64,000 nt of DNA from Pagrus major (GCF_040436345.1 NC_133232.1:32253315-32317314), one strand, 5' to 3'. Shown: positions 33,901 to 60,118, counted from the stretch's first letter. A program made the numbers and translations. Notes: generated by a model from the letters alone, not told the origin.

Positions 33901-35743
33901 TCCTTTAAAATTCTCTTGTATTTACACAAGTAAAAATAAAATAGAAGCATTTATGAGTGAGAAAAGATCTCACTTCTCAGCAGGAGGTTGTTGATGCACT
34001 GCAAACTGTCCGTAAGCCTCACTTGCTCCGTTATTTACATATTTATGACATTGGTCCATTTCTCCAGCTCGTGATTGGGAACTTTGGCCTGAGTCACGAC
34101 CAGCAGGAGTCTCAGATGGCATTATGGGCCATCATGGCAGCCCCTCTGCTCATGTCTAATGATCTGAGGGACATTTGTCCTCGCTCCAAGGAGCTGCTGC
34201 AGAACAGACGCATCATTGCCATCAATCAGGACCCACTGGGCAATCAAGGATACCTCACTGCCAAGGTGGGTGAGACGAGACACATGACATGGAATGACAG
34301 CTGTCAGCTTTTATAGTACATTTAGTTTCTATATGGCAGCGCTTTTCAAAATCCAGACGGCGGAAATAAACGGCAAGTCAATCCTGACCTATTCTGAGTC
34401 TCTGCTGCATTTTGGTTTCATTTACGTGCGAGCAGAGATGCTGTCTCGCTGCGTTCCAGACAGCTCGGGAACTAAAAACCCCAGACTTCATGAGGGAGCA
34501 GTTATCACGAAAATGGCAGCAGCCATGAAGAGAGAGTAGGATGCGCTTGTTATCAAGTAAAGAAGTGCCCTAAAATAATCTGTATAATGGCAATTACATA
34601 AATCTATATTCAAATTAGGGGTGCCACAAATAACCGGTATCAACAATACAACATTTAATATTAATACTGCATTAATAATACACACATAATATCGTGTAAA
34701 TAATCACTTTCCGTTCTGGCTTTGTCATAGTCGCTGGCTGCCAATGCCATAAAAAGTAGAAGCAGCAGTAACTGTAAGCAGGTTACCTACGATCAGTGTG
34801 TGGCTACTATCACAAATGTATACAAATAACACTATCGCTCTCCACCTCCCTACACTCGTCTCATTTGACGGGACAAAACACAGTGAATTTAAAGGTGAAT
34901 TTGAGCATTTTTTCCCCCAGATTTCTGTAGATTTCGTGATAATCTGGTTATAGTGAGTTTGTAATCGGCGGCTGAAAATCTAATATTGAAACAACCCTAA
35001 TTCGAATGTTCACGAAGCTTCTTTTTATTCAACTAGTTGAAACACGTGGGCCTACAGCCGTGATTACTTTCTTGTTCTTACTACAGCACTCTGATAATGA
35101 GATGCCAATTAAAATCGAATGCGTCAACATTAAAAATTGTTTTAACTCTTATCAAACTCACCCACATTCCTGTACAACAGGTCCCCAAGTAGCCCGTCTG
35201 TTCAAATTTGACTACAGCATTTAATATTAAATAAAGATGTGAGCAATTTGACATTCGTTAACTCTTATTTTGTTATCGCCAGTCGTTCGGGACCCCTGAA
35301 CTTAAGTAAAATCAAATGCTTAAGCTGGGCTGACAGTAGTAATTACAGTTCAAAGCATGTAATAATACTGCTTCCCATCGCCACAGAATAAAACTTGACT
35401 TTTTCTACAGATGGACAGTTTTGAAGTGTGGGAGAAGCATCTGTCGGCGAACCGACTGGCCGTCGCTGTGCTGAACACGCAGGAGATCGGTGGTCCCAGA
35501 GGGTTTTTCCTCAGAGCTGCTCCTGGTTGGAAGATCTGTGACCCCCAGTGTAACGTCACACAGATCCTGCCTCAGTATAAGGAGATGGGAGTGCAGAACC
35601 CACATACTAAAATAGTAGTATCAGTCAACCCTTCAGGCACGGCTCTACTAACCATCACTCCCATCAGCAGAGACGCTAACACGCCTTACAAACTGCAGTG
35701 GCAGGACACGTCTGTGAAACGCAAGCACACCATCACTTTGTAA
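27937..35743 (+). CDS. gla: Alpha-galactosidase A (lysosomal), 7 exons, 431 aa
   Basis: Lysosomal GH27 hydrolase that removes terminal alpha-galactose from glycolipids such as globotriaosylceramide. Coding exons: 27937-28097, 30707-30881, 32809-32983, 33245-33336, 33553-33714, 34068-34265 and 35411-35743. All have GT-AG joins and consistent phases, giving 431 aa (human 429, also 7 exons). Residues 1-20 are a signal peptide. The nucleophile Asp is in LLKFDGC (residue 159; human D170). The acid/base Asp is D219 in HWRNFND (human D231), with R215 kept. E191 and L194 in SCEWPL are the specificity residues of alpha-galactosidase; alpha-N-acetylgalactosaminidase has Ser/Ala there, so this is gla, not naga. 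N-glycosylation sequons NKT (180) and NYT (203) match human N192 and N215. The human N139 site is absent here (EKTC). Intron 1 (2.6 kb) and intron 2 (1.9 kb) hold repeats. Tail-to-tail with rpl36a. Confidence 0.96.
29830..30050 (+). repeat. Repeat fragment in gla intron 1
   Basis: Phrases acaactaatgattatttcata, aacagattaatcgtttagtctgtgaaaag match the family seen more completely at 55588-55904 and 63318-63585 (gctgcaactaa... gattaat... tttggtctataaaatgtcagaaaa). Other short pieces of this family occur at about 28795-28860 and 33379-33425. Confidence 0.5.
31077..31420 (+). repeat. Repeat in gla intron 2
   Basis: The phrases agatatagtacgtaactta, ctttgttatatattttgttg and gtacttacattatccc, and later gacccctagtggcagaaatt, form an ordered pattern I recognise as a dispersed teleost repeat. 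No coding capacity. Right boundary uncertain. Confidence 0.5.
32000..32270 (+). repeat. MITE-like element in gla intron 2
   Basis: Right terminus ttttgggtgaagtgtccctttaa resembles the inverted terminus type described at 16455-16642. The left boundary is not clear. Open frames on both strands are incidental. Confidence 0.45.
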
Positions 35744-35966
35744 TTGGGTCATCTTCAGCTGCTTTAACAATTTGTCTTACGCAGAAAAATGTGCAGTGTT
35801 TCAAAATGTCAACAGGTTTTGCTTTTATAAAATCCAGTGTCTAAACTTACATACACCTGCTACTCATGTTGTATTAAAAATCACTGGAAAATGTTTCTGC
35901 ATACTTGATAAATACAGTGAAAGAGAGGCGAAGAAGCAGCCGAACACCAAAGTTTGTTTTAATACA

Positions 35967-35972
35967 TTTATT
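35967..35972 (-). promoter_or_regulatory. rpl36a polyadenylation signal (minus strand)
   Basis: TTTATT on the plus strand is AATAAA on the minus strand, 41 bases after the rpl36a stop codon. The likely gla signal (ATTAAA, 35873-35878, plus strand) is about 90 bases away, so the two 3' UTRs converge very closely. Confidence 0.65.
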
Positions 35973-36012
35973 GAAAATAGTGACAACCGCCTCCAGAAAG
36001 CTGGCCCACAGT

Positions 36013-38799
<2,787 letters not shown>

Positions 38800-38811
38800 G
38801 GCTGCGCCCCG

Positions 38812-38850
38812 ATGCAGAGGAAAAGAGGAAGGTAGAGACCGGAAGGACTC
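38812..38850 (-). promoter_or_regulatory. rpl36a core promoter and 5' TOP-like tract
   Basis: Read on the minus strand, the region just upstream of ATG is cttccggtctc followed by ccttcctcttttcctctgc. This gives an ETS-type CTTCCGG site and a long pyrimidine run typical of the start sites of ribosomal protein genes, whose mRNAs begin with a terminal oligopyrimidine tract under mTOR control. The exact start nucleotide cannot be fixed from sequence. Confidence 0.6.
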
Positions 38851-38887
38851 CCTAATGTAGAGCTCCGCGGCGCACCGGCTGCGCACA

Positions 38888-38901
38888 CCGCCCCCTGGCG
38901 G
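38888..38901 (-). promoter_or_regulatory. Strong CTCF-like motif upstream of rpl36a
   Basis: The plus-strand ccgccccctggcgg reads CCGCCAGGGGGCGG on the minus strand. It fits the vertebrate CTCF core (CC-C/G-C/T-AG-GGGGC-G) closely. It lies about 90 bases beyond the rpl36a start codon, between rpl36a and btk. Confidence 0.45.
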
Positions 38902-39935
38902 CGGGAGGCAGAACTACAACATCCTAAACAGCTCACATTGTGAGTGTGTGCAGGGAGGGAGTGTATTTAGTCTGTGTGAAACTCAATGGGCAGACTTTCT
39001 AGTGCATGTAGAGGAAATTACTTAAAAGGTTTGTTCATCTGTTGTCACTACAAAACTCAAATTTTGCAGTAGACTAAGTAAGAAATGCCCCGAAATAGTA
39101 GCGTTAACAGTTTAACTACATGCAGTACACAGATACGGCCCTGCGTTAATGTTTAGCCCGCTTCCACTTATCACCAAAACTGTCCAGAGGGCTGATATGA
39201 AAATGAGCAGGAAGAAAAAGGGGAAGTAAGCGGAGTCGATTCCTCTCTGTGGGTGGGTTTAAGTTTCTTGCATCACAGATTAACACACATTTTATGGAAG
39301 GCGAGCGACTGAGGCAAAGGTTCATGTGCCACCGCTTCAAGCCTCAGCAGCATCATAGTGGTCTGTCTGATGCTTGACTTTTTTTGGGTGTCTGGGTAAG
39401 TGTCAAAGCTTGTTGAATGTAGGCTGTAAGGTCAAGATGTATTTTGAGACATTTGTTCAGATGTATTTAAATGATAAAAAAAAAAGCTATATGAATGCAT
39501 TGTATGGACAAAGTAGCAGTGCGTGCTATCTTGAGTTGTGCATATAGTGAACTGAAACCTACTATTTTTCAGTTTGTATGCAAATTTTAAATGAAGTGTG
39601 TACTCACAACAAAACTATCATGATGACAAAGTTTGGTTGACTTTGGTGTATTCTGCTGCGCTTGCTGCACGTATTTTAACCCTTCTTGCAGCCCCACTGT
39701 GGTTTTGATGTGCGGTGGGGTGATAATCTGATAGTTTCTTGTGGTAAGCTTTATTATCTGCGCATCACAGACGTTTTCAGCGTGTGAATTGGTGAGCACT
39801 TTGATACAAATGTTTCCCTGAAATGCATCAGAGGAAATGGTGATTACTTCTTGTGAATAATCGACTTCCATGGAGCACCACAATGTTAAATTGATGTGAC
39901 TTCTTTCATCAACATCTTAGTCGCTCTCTTTTTCT

Positions 39936-39941
39936 CACACA

Positions 39942-39999
<58 letters not shown>
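39936..39999. repeat. (CA)n microsatellite
   Basis: About 30 CA units with one CT interruption near the left end. Confidence 0.95.
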
Positions 40000-40001
<2 letters not shown>

Positions 40002-41479
40002 GACCTCTTATCTGTCAGGAAACGCCAGGAAAAAGAGCATCTTGACAGGTTCCTGTTAAGCCAAGTCCTTCATGATAGGGTTATGTTTGCTGTGTCATAC
40101 ATAGCGAAAGTCATGCAACAAACGAAATACTTGAACTCTATCCTAATGCACATGTTCATTAGTGGTTTTAACTTATTTTTAAACATGTTGCACATGCCTT
40201 GCAAAGATCAGTTGTCCATCACTCTGACAGTCACAGATGTCAGAAATGGTGACAACATATTCAGATATATTCTATCTTGTGATTCTGTGAGTTTAAAAGG
40301 GCTATTTTAAGAATACACTTTGGCCACACTTGGCTTTCAAGTTGCTGAAAAGTTGCCCTCTGTGCAGTAATAAATGTATCGTTTAATAGAGCACAACTTC
40401 TTTAAAAAAACAGACTGAACTGTAAAGATATAGAATACAGACTTTCACAATCCAGGAACAGAAAAGCAACTGTGAGAATAAGCCTTAGAAAGTGAGAAAA
40501 ACAACTCTGCAAAGTGTTAGAGTGCTGCTGCGTGGTACAGAAACCAGAGGCCTATTCTGCAAAATCTAAAACAGTGAGACTCGTACATTATTATGAGTGT
40601 GTAACAGCAAAGATCGCAGGTAAGTGTGAAGAGATATCTATATTTGAGAGCGAGATAATGTCAGGTAGAAGTGCTGCAGGGCCACTGGGTTTCTTCTCCC
40701 TTCATATTGCAGTACAACACTGATGCAACTTCCCTATGAGTTTGTCTGTGTCAGCCACCGTGAGTCAACTCCCTTCAGAAAAGACCCAAAAGAAAAACTC
40801 TTTTGGCAGCCATGATACAGTGAAACACAGACGTGCAGTTCCAGTCGGCCGGCTCTAATAACCAGAGAGTAAAGCGAGAGGGGACGGTACGTCAGTCTTT
40901 TCATCATGGTCAGAGTTTATTGACCTCTGCTCAACTTAGTGATGTGAGAAAAGATTTGGTGGCGGCGAATGAGGAATGAATAAACAACGTTTCACGGAAA
41001 AGGGAACAATGCTGTCTGCTCATGACAGCACAAACAAAACCAATAGGTATATAGTCGGCCTGGTGTGAAGAAACGTCTCACTCCTGGTTAGCGAGGGAGT
41101 GAGAGAAGCCTCTGGTGACGTTACAGTTGAGATGATAGAAGGAAGTGCTCACAGGCTGAAAATAGGCTGAGCTGAAGTGCAAACACATCTGACAGAGACT
41201 AACAGACAATGAGCGTACAGCTGTGTGACGAGGGTGAGTTTGAGCATCTGATAGTCCGTGTTTACCTGGAAATATATGACGCTAGGACTTCCTACCTCTG
41301 GTCATTGTGTGCTTTTGTTGTGTTTTAAGATAATATGGGATTTTCAGACACCAAAGCAGAAGTATCTGCAGCTGGGAGAAACATCTGTGGACAGTGCTTT
41401 TAGGGTAAAAGTGGTGGTACGATGTCATTCAAGTTTTAGCTCGACTGATCTGTCTGTTGATGTTAAAGTCAGCCATGGA

Positions 41480-41920
41480 ATGTAACTAAGTACATTTACT
41501 CGAGTACAATTTTGAGGTACTTTACTTTACTTGACTATTTCCATCTTCTGCAACTTTAAACGTCCACTTTACTACATTTTGGAGGCAAATACTGCACTCG
41601 TTACTCCACTACATTTTTATGATAACTTTAGTTACTAGTTACTTTGCAGATTGCATGCTGCATCAGTGCCAACAGTGCATTTTTAAAGTCATTTATTTTC
41701 AGATTTAAATGACACAGATTCAAATAATCAGAAAAACAGGTCAGTTTGGACCCATTATAAACAGTATAAACGTACACGTTCATGTATACTTTACTTTTAT
41801 TTGTACGATTGATACTTAAGTACAGTTAATTACTTGATTAAGTATCTGCTATTAAATGTACCTAAGTATCAAAAGTAATTTTCTGGCGATAAATGTACTT
41901 AAGTATCACCCATTTTTAAT
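41480..41920 (+). repeat. Dispersed 'aagtacatttactcgagtac' repeat
   Basis: Contains taactaagtacatttactcg, ggtactttactttacttga, and ttaagtacagttaattactt with repeated GTACTTAAGTAT-like palindromes. The reverse complement of the same family is at about 59285-59770 in a nipa2 intron, and related sequence is in a btk intron near 49560-49735. Confidence 0.65.
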
Positions 41921-43089
41921 ATTTTATTTTTAGACATTGACTTTAACAATAACCTCAGAAATACCCGGTAAAGTAGACTATTGAATTTAAGTTGCACGAG
42001 CTTAAAAAACATTCACCAATTGTCTATAATGATTAATATCACATATTACTGATGTTTACAGTGTCTGTATGTACATTTTTAGGAATGAGGCCATATTTTT
42101 GTGTACATCATCTTCATCCCTTAACAGATATTAGTGTTCATTTGCTCCACTCCACTGTCACCTAGTTATTGTGTCAGTAGGGGCCTTGTCTTGTTTTGTC
42201 AGTTCAGCACTAGTGCAGCTTTTGCAGGTAAAATGTAATTATGCATGTGTGTGAGAGAGAGAATAGTGGCCTTGTGATGATGAGATTGTTGGCCTTTACC
42301 AGTAGACTCATTTAATTTAGACCTAAGAACACAGGCCTACATGTGTTACATGAACTAGGTTACTGTATTAATAATCCGGTTGCTGGATCCTACAAATAGC
42401 ATTTAAAACCAGGTTACAAAAAAAGTAGGTGTGTTGTGTTACAGCAAAGACTTCTACATTTATGTGACATCAAATACAAACACCAAAAAATGCAGCCGAC
42501 TTTGTGTTATCCGATGCAACTTTAAATGGACAAGTGGAGGAATCACTTCCAAACCATCACATCAGGGAGACGTAGCATAGAGGAGAGTTGGTGGACACAC
42601 TTGTCCAACTCAACTGTGATGATGACGAGGATAGCTGAGGGTAACAGATGTGCCACAGGAAGGGTGGAAGGGGGATTTTGGAAACAGAGGATGTTGCTGG
42701 CAGTAAAAGCAGGGCTTATGCAAACTAAAGCTAATCACACGCTGATATGTGCCGGCACTCGTGCAGCTTCTCTCTTAATCTCTCTTTCCAGATCTAAACT
42801 CTCACCGGTGATAGCGCCACCACTCTGACTCTCTGACGTGTAAACTTCCTTTGATGCTTTTCAAAGGAAGTGAAAACACTGAATAATTATTAAGTGCAAA
42901 AGGCTGCCTTGTACTTATTGCTGAGCTCGGTTCAGTGGTCATGGGTGAGACTGTCACAGCTCTCAGCGAAGCGATGACCGCCTGAGTCGAGGTGTGAACG
43001 TGTTGCTTGGTGAAACAGCCTGGTTCTGCCACTATGCTTTACACAAGTATTCATTATTCCTTGTTTCCACGTAGATTAACCCTGACTGA

Positions 43090-50283
<7,194 letters not shown>

Positions 50284-51414
50284 AGCTCAAAATATCACAC
50301 ACAGACAAAAACACAGAAACAGTCCACTCTGATCTCTACAGAGCCGCATCCCTCTATGTCCCCGGAAAGCCACAGTCACACTGAGGTCCTCTGTAATGTG
50401 AATATGTGTCCTGTAAATGTCACTATTATTCATTCATTAGAAAGCCTTTTTGTCACATTATTGGAAGTACAGTCCTGCAGCCTTGCATTTCAAATGTGTA
50501 TATGTTATTGAAGGTTAAATGATTATCTGTCTTTATTTTATTGTGTGTGTTGTATTATGTGGGAATCGTTGTGAAATGTTGTGTGTGGAAACAAGCTTTG
50601 TGAAAACATGTGTGTTGCACAAATAAAAGCCAAGTATAACAGGCTTGGAAGTGACTGAAACATCATATAAAACGAAAATAACTCAACGACTGATAGAGCT
50701 GTTGTTTTCACATTATGAACTGTTTTTTAATGTAGAAATATCACTGTATACATTGGTAGTAGATTTATTTGTTCAGTTAAAGAATCAACTTTTTTTTTAA
50801 ATAAACTTTATTTCAAACAGCTTACAGTAACAGAGGAACAGAGTTGAAAAACACAATGAAAAGCAAAGTTAAAAAGAAGAAGAAGCCAGAAAAATAGAAT
50901 CAAACCACCAAAATAAAAATGTGAGTTCATGACAATAAATTCATTTAAAAACCTTAAAACAGTCATTGTTTTGATAGCTTTTTTTTTGTTTTGTAGAAAT
51001 CATTGACATGTATATTTCAATGTCCTTCATTAATACAGAGAATTTAGGGGGGATTAATAAGGAAAAATGCATGTTGCCACTTTAATCATAACGACAAAAT
51101 AAGATATTTATACAGTTAAAAGCAAAATTTGAGAGAATGTTGTTAACAATAAATTATTAACATCTTTCCACAGCTCATATAAGTTGGCTGTAACAGACAG
51201 AAAGGCCAATTTCAACATATGTAATATTTTATTGATACACTCAGGCTGATGTATGATGACGTGTGTGTGTCGTCAGAAGAACGCGCTCTGTGATTGGTCG
51301 GGCTACTTCCTGTTTCCTGTCATCCATCCATACCACACGTGAAGGTCAGCAATAGAGCCGTCAGGCTTTACGAAATACAAAAATATTGCTCTTACGACCT
51401 CGTTTTAGCGAAAC
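50284..51414. other. btk 3' UTR and btk-timm8a intergenic region
   Basis: btk polyadenylation signal AATAAA at 50622-50627, preceded by GT-rich 3' UTR. Between about 50790 and 51170 the sequence is A/T-rich. The timm8a promoter has an inverted CCAAT box (tgattgg, about 51291-51297) and ETS-type acttcctg (about 51304). The gap between the two genes is short, as in human. Confidence 0.6.
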
Positions 51415-54355
51415 ATGGACGGCCAGGGAGCGACAGCCGACCCTCAGCTTCAGCAGTTCATCGAAGTGGAGACTCAAAAACAAAGGTTTCAGCAGCTGGT
51501 GCATCAGATGACTGAGGTTTGCTGGGTAAGTGCAGCTTTAAGCTAGCAGTGGAGCCCTGCAGTGTGCTTGTTATAGTTATACTGTAGCTAGCTCGCCTCA
51601 CACTGACGAAAACAAGCTGCATAGTCTTATTTTACATGGTGTGGTCAAATAACAATGCACACAGGTTAACATTTAGCACCACGTCTGGACTGTTAGCAAC
51701 AGGACTCGGTATGGATTTGGTCACATAATGTTCCTGAGGCAATGATGACAAACGTTTTTTCTTGTTTTTTTTTTTTTTTACAAGCCGCAGGTTTTATTTT
51801 CAGTTGTCTGTGTGGTCCTACAGATGTCCTCTCTCTGTCTGGAACGATTAATTGATAGCGGAACCATTGTTAAAGTTGTTTCCCCTGGACTGCAAAGGCC
51901 GCTACACCAGCCCGCTGTATCTAGCGCTGCGGACAAGAAGAGCAACGCGTTGCATCAGTGTGGAAAAATGGGATTTAAATGTTGGTTTCGTCCACGTCAA
52001 ACATTTTATTGCACTGTACAGAAAGTAGACACATGTGAGATGACGAAAATGCCTCTGAGGAGGCAGCCTGCTGCCGTAAAACGACTTTAAAACCAAGTTT
52101 TAACTTCCCTCTCTACTGTTGCCAGTTGTGACCTGATGACGACACAACTTAGACTGCTGAGGTCACAGCTGGGCCACGCGCATAACCACCACGATGACGT
52201 TATTTCAAAGTGTCGCATGTAATTAGTCTAAAATGTTTGTTTGATGCTTTCATATCTAATTAATAACAACACTGTCACTCATGTTAGTTTGGTATGGAAG
52301 CCTATTTCCCCCAGGTAAGACAAAAATGACAACCAAGTTTGATGAAAATGGTAATCCATGGTAAATCAAAATTCTGAGAGAAAAAAGTCAAAGAATTATG
52401 AGTAAATAAAGTTAAAATTATGAGATTCAAAAGTTAAAATTATGAGATAAAAAAGTTAAAATTATGAGTTTTAAAAAAATCTAAATTATGAGTTAAAAAG
52501 TCAAAATTATGAGTTAAAAAGTCAAAATTATGAGTTAAAAAAGTCAAAATTACGAGAGAAAAAAGTCAAAATTACGAGAGAAAAAAGTCAAAATTATGAG
52601 TTAAAAAAGTCAAAATTACGAGAGAAAAAAGTCAAAATTACGAGAGAAAAAAGTCAAAATTATGAGTTAAAAAAGTCAAAATTATGAGTTAAAAAGTCAA
52701 AATTATAAGAGAAAAAAAGTCAAAATTATGAGAGGAAAAAAGTCAAAATTATGAGTTAAAAAAGTCAAAATTATAAGAGAAAAAAAGTCAAAATTATGAG
52801 TTAAAAAAAGTCAAAATTATGAGAAAAAAAGTCAAAATTATGAGAGGAAAAAAGTCAAAATTATGAGAGAGAAGGTCAAAATTATGAGTTAAAAAAAGTC
52901 AAAATTATGAGAGGAAAAAAGTCAAAATTATGAGAGAGAAGGTCAAAATTATGAGTTAAAAAAAGTCAAAATTATGAGTTAAAAAAGTCAAGATTATGAG
53001 TTAAAAAAGTCAAATTATGAGTTTAAAAAAGTCAAAATTGAGTTAAAAAAGTCAAAATTATGAGTTAAAAAAGTCAAAATTATGAGAGGAAAAAAGTCAA
53101 AATTATGAGTTAAAAAAAGTCAAAATTATGAGTTAAAAAAAGTCAAAATTGAGTTAAAAAAGTCAAAATTATGAGTTAAAAAAGTCAAAATTATTAGTTA
53201 AAAAAGTCAAAATTACGAGAGAAAAAAGTCAAAATTATGAGAGAAAAAAAGTCAAAATTATGAGTTAAAAAAAGTCAAGATTATGAGTTAAAAAAAGTCA
53301 AAATTGAGTTAAAAAAGTCAAAATTATGAGTTAAAAAAGTCAAAATTATGAGTTAAAAAAAGTCAAAATTACGAGAGAAAAAAGTCAAAATTATGAGTTG
53401 AAAAAAGTCAAAATTATGAGTTAGAAAAGTCAAAATTGAGTTAAAAAAAGTCAAAATTGAGTTAAAAAAGTCAAAATTATGAGTTAAAAAAAGTCAAAAT
53501 TATGAGTTAAAAAAAGTCAAAATTGAGTTAAAAAAGTCAAAATTATGAGTTAAAAAAAGTCAAAATTATGAGTTAAAAAAAGTCAAAATTATGAGTTAAA
53601 AAAGTCAAAATTATAAGAGAAAAAAGTCAAAATTATGAGAGGAAAAAAGTCAAAATTATGAGAGGAAAAAAGTCAAAATTATGAGTTAACAAAAGTCAAA
53701 ATTATGAGAGAAAAAAGTCAAAATTATGAGTTTAAAAAAGTCAAAATTATGAGAGAAAAAAAGTCAAAATTATGAGTTAAAAAAAGTCTAAATTATGAGA
53801 GGAAAAAAGTCAAAATTATGAGAGAAAAAAGTCAAAATTATGAGTTTATTATGAGCAGTAAGTCTGAGATGTCGCTCTGAGGTAGATGTCAAAGACACTA
53901 GCAAAGCAACTTGCTCCATTGAATAAGCCCAGCAAAGACAACAGGTCGGTCGGACCATTGTGTTTTAGCATTTGTCTTTGAATTTTATAGCTGAGGCTCC
54001 GAGTGACCAAAGGAAACAGGAAAACTTTGCAGTTGTCACATATCTCCTTCACCTCCAGTTGTCTACCCTGATGCGGCTGTTCTATAACGTCCATTTTATC
54101 ACACTTTGAACCAACGAGCTCTCGCGCTAGATGTGGGGTACTACTTGTATAATCCGTTGCAGTTCACCTAAATTGTTCTGTTTTTGTCTTCAGGAGAAAT
54201 GTATGGATAAACCCGGGCCGAAGCTGGACTCAAGGACAGAAATGTGCTTCGTTAACTGTGTGGAGCGATTTATTGACACCAGCCAATTCATCCTGAACAG
54301 ACTGGAACAGACTCAGAGGAGCAGGGGCTCATTCTCTGAGACCATGTCAGACTGA
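51415..54355 (+). CDS. timm8a: Mitochondrial import inner membrane translocase subunit Tim8 A, 2 exons, 90 aa
   Basis: Small Tim chaperone of the intermembrane space; with Tim13 it escorts hydrophobic precursors to the TIM22 and SAM machineries. Exons 51415-51525 and 54194-54355, joined GT-AG in phase 0, give 90 aa (human TIMM8A 97 aa; the difference is a shorter serine-rich N-terminus). The twin CX3C motif is C36-C40 and C55-C59, forming the two disulfides of the helical hairpin. The intron falls between W37 and E38, splitting the first CX3[21 protein letters not shown] and the C-terminal [17 protein letters not shown] segment identify Tim8A rather than Tim8B. A 1.5 kb minisatellite fills over half of the intron. 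Polyadenylation signal AATAAA at 54815-54820. Confidence 0.97.
52365..53856. repeat. 1.5 kb minisatellite in the timm8a intron (about 22-24 bp unit)
   Basis: Roughly 65 tandem units of gtcaaaattatgagttaaaa type, read on the plus strand. Variants: the linker is ttaaaaa, agagaaaaa or aggaaaaa; the core is attatgag, attacgag, attataag or attgag (a 3-base deletion). Unit length therefore ranges from about 19 to 24. Variants occur in patches: attacgag units cluster at 52550-52650, deleted attgag units at 53035-53540. Copies are highly similar, implying recent expansion or homogenisation. The strand is almost free of C (essentially one per unit). Confidence 0.95.
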
Positions 54356-55060
54356 AAACTGTCACTGAAAGAACTGATGAGACACATGCACTCAGCCCCG
54401 GGTCTGTGAGGAAGCTGTTTGGTCCTGACAGCTGACCGTGTGTTGCTGAACAGTCCCTTCAACTGGAAAAAGGAACATCATTAAGTGTTACTTTTGATAC
54501 AAGTGCCTGAGATTACCACCATGTATGGACTCATGCAGAAGTCTAGGGTTTTATTCGTCCTCCACTTATCAGGTTATGAGTGTTGCAAAGATTGTGGTTT
54601 GTTGTTTGAAGCAACTTTCTGTTTTTGTTTGTCAAATCATGAAATTCTAAGTCAGTTCAGTGTTCAGACGTGTGGGAGGCTGCAGGAAGATGGAGGCACC
54701 TGGGATGTTCAGCTCGACAGCGAACGAAGACTTCACCACTACACTCTGCTGTAATTTAAGAGAACTAACAATGTTTTGACAGAAGAGACACGAGGTTCTG
54801 GACTGTACATATGCAATAAACAAAATGCCAAATAATCCTGTTGAAAAAGTTTTAATCAGCGTTATCAAACTCACAAAAAGTAACAGTTACATTCGAGATA
54901 TGTTACAGGTTTGGCACATGAATTAATTTATACAGGAAAAGAACATTCTTTGGTGCAGTTTATGTATAATGTTGAGGTATTACAGGAACAGGAATTATTC
55001 AAACTGGTTCTTCAACAACAGATGATTGAAATGTATTCAGGGCAATCACGTTTCTATCTT

Positions 55061-55400
55061 AAAGGTGCAATATGTAAGAATTTTAGTTGAAATCATTCAA
55101 AAAATTTACTAAAATCATCAACAGAATATGAAGAAACCTTAGTTTTGAGGTTGTGATGTCTATGTATTGTGTTGCAGATAAATCTACTGAAGATAGCATG
55201 CTAACACGCTAGCAACAACATTCCTGTGCTAGCGGTGTAAACACCAACACTCTTCTGGTGCCGAGTTCGGTCTGGACCACTAGATGCACGGCTAATCGAG
55301 CTAACACGTAGCTACATTTGGCGGTTGCTCTGGTGATATGCTGCCCCATTTGTTTTGAGCATGAATCAACAGGTGGCCTATTCTGACATATGGCACCTTT
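55061..55400. repeat. 340 bp MITE with terminal inverted repeats
   Basis: Left terminus aaaggtgcaatatgtaagaa (55061-55080) and right terminus ttctgacatatggcaccttt (55381-55400) are inverted repeats with 18 of 20 positions matching. TA or TTA sits at both borders (ctTA before, TTTA after), consistent with a TA target site. The same family is at 18409-18660 (opposite strand) and its terminus at 10730-10747. No coding capacity. Confidence 0.8.
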
Positions 55401-55587
55401 ATCACTGGCTGTAAAGTTTTACATTTGTACAATATCTAAGGTTAAAAAGTGCAAAACTATAAATATAGTTATTTTCAGCAACAGAAGGCACCACCTTAAT
55501 AAATTCAACGTTAAATAATTGTTTTGTACACAGCAGTGCAACTGACATTCACATTGATATAAATTATACTGCAGATCATTGTTCTGG

Positions 55588-55904
55588 GCTGCAACTAACA
55601 ATCATTTTCATTGTCTATTAATCTGTTAATTATTTCTTGATTAATTGTTTGGTCTATAAAAATGTCAGAAAATGATTAAAAAATGTAAATCAGTGTCTCC
55701 CAAAGCCCAAGATGATGTCCTCAAATGTCTTCCTTTATCATCAACCCCAGAATATTCACTTAACTGTCATAGGGGAGCAAAGAAACCAGAAAAAAAAGAC
55801 ATTTAAGAAGCTGGAATCATAGTATTTTGACTTTTGTTTTCTTAAAAAATAAACTCAATTATCATTAAAAAGGTTATGAAAATATTAATCATTGCAGCTC
55901 TAAT
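55588..55904 (+). repeat. Dispersed repeat, AT-rich ('gggctgcaactaacaatcat')
   Basis: Starts ggctgcaactaacaatcatt and ends aatcattgcagctctaat, giving imperfect inverted termini. Internal phrases are ttgtttggtctataaaaatg, tgtcataggggagcaaagaa and catttaagaagctggaatca. Fuller copies here and at 63318-63585; fragments at 29830, 28795, 33379 and 59228. Confidence 0.65.
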
Positions 55905-56065
55905 TCTGTCCTGTATCTTTCTGGACCAAAGCAAAAAGATATGGATGTAACATCATGTACAACCAGGAACGTACCTTTAAATAAAATCCAATGTGCTTAT
56001 AAGAACATTGTGCTCACGTTAGGCAGCTCCAGTGCAAACTGTATTGTGTAAGAGAGACTTGAAAT

Positions 56066-56071
56066 TTTATT
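56066..56071 (-). promoter_or_regulatory. nipa2 polyadenylation signal (minus strand)
   Basis: TTTATT on the plus strand, AATAAA on the minus strand, 68 bases past the nipa2 stop codon. Confidence 0.5.
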
Positions 56072-56138
56072 AAAGCTGTGATATGCATTAAAGCTTCAGA
56101 ATTGCATTAGCAATTTTTCAAAAGACTTTTGGTCCTCC

Positions 56139-60118
<3,980 letters not shown>

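Noticed and set aside
52365-53856. CRISPR-like array
   Set aside because: The units are contiguous with no unique spacers, and this is an animal gene intron; it is a minisatellite.
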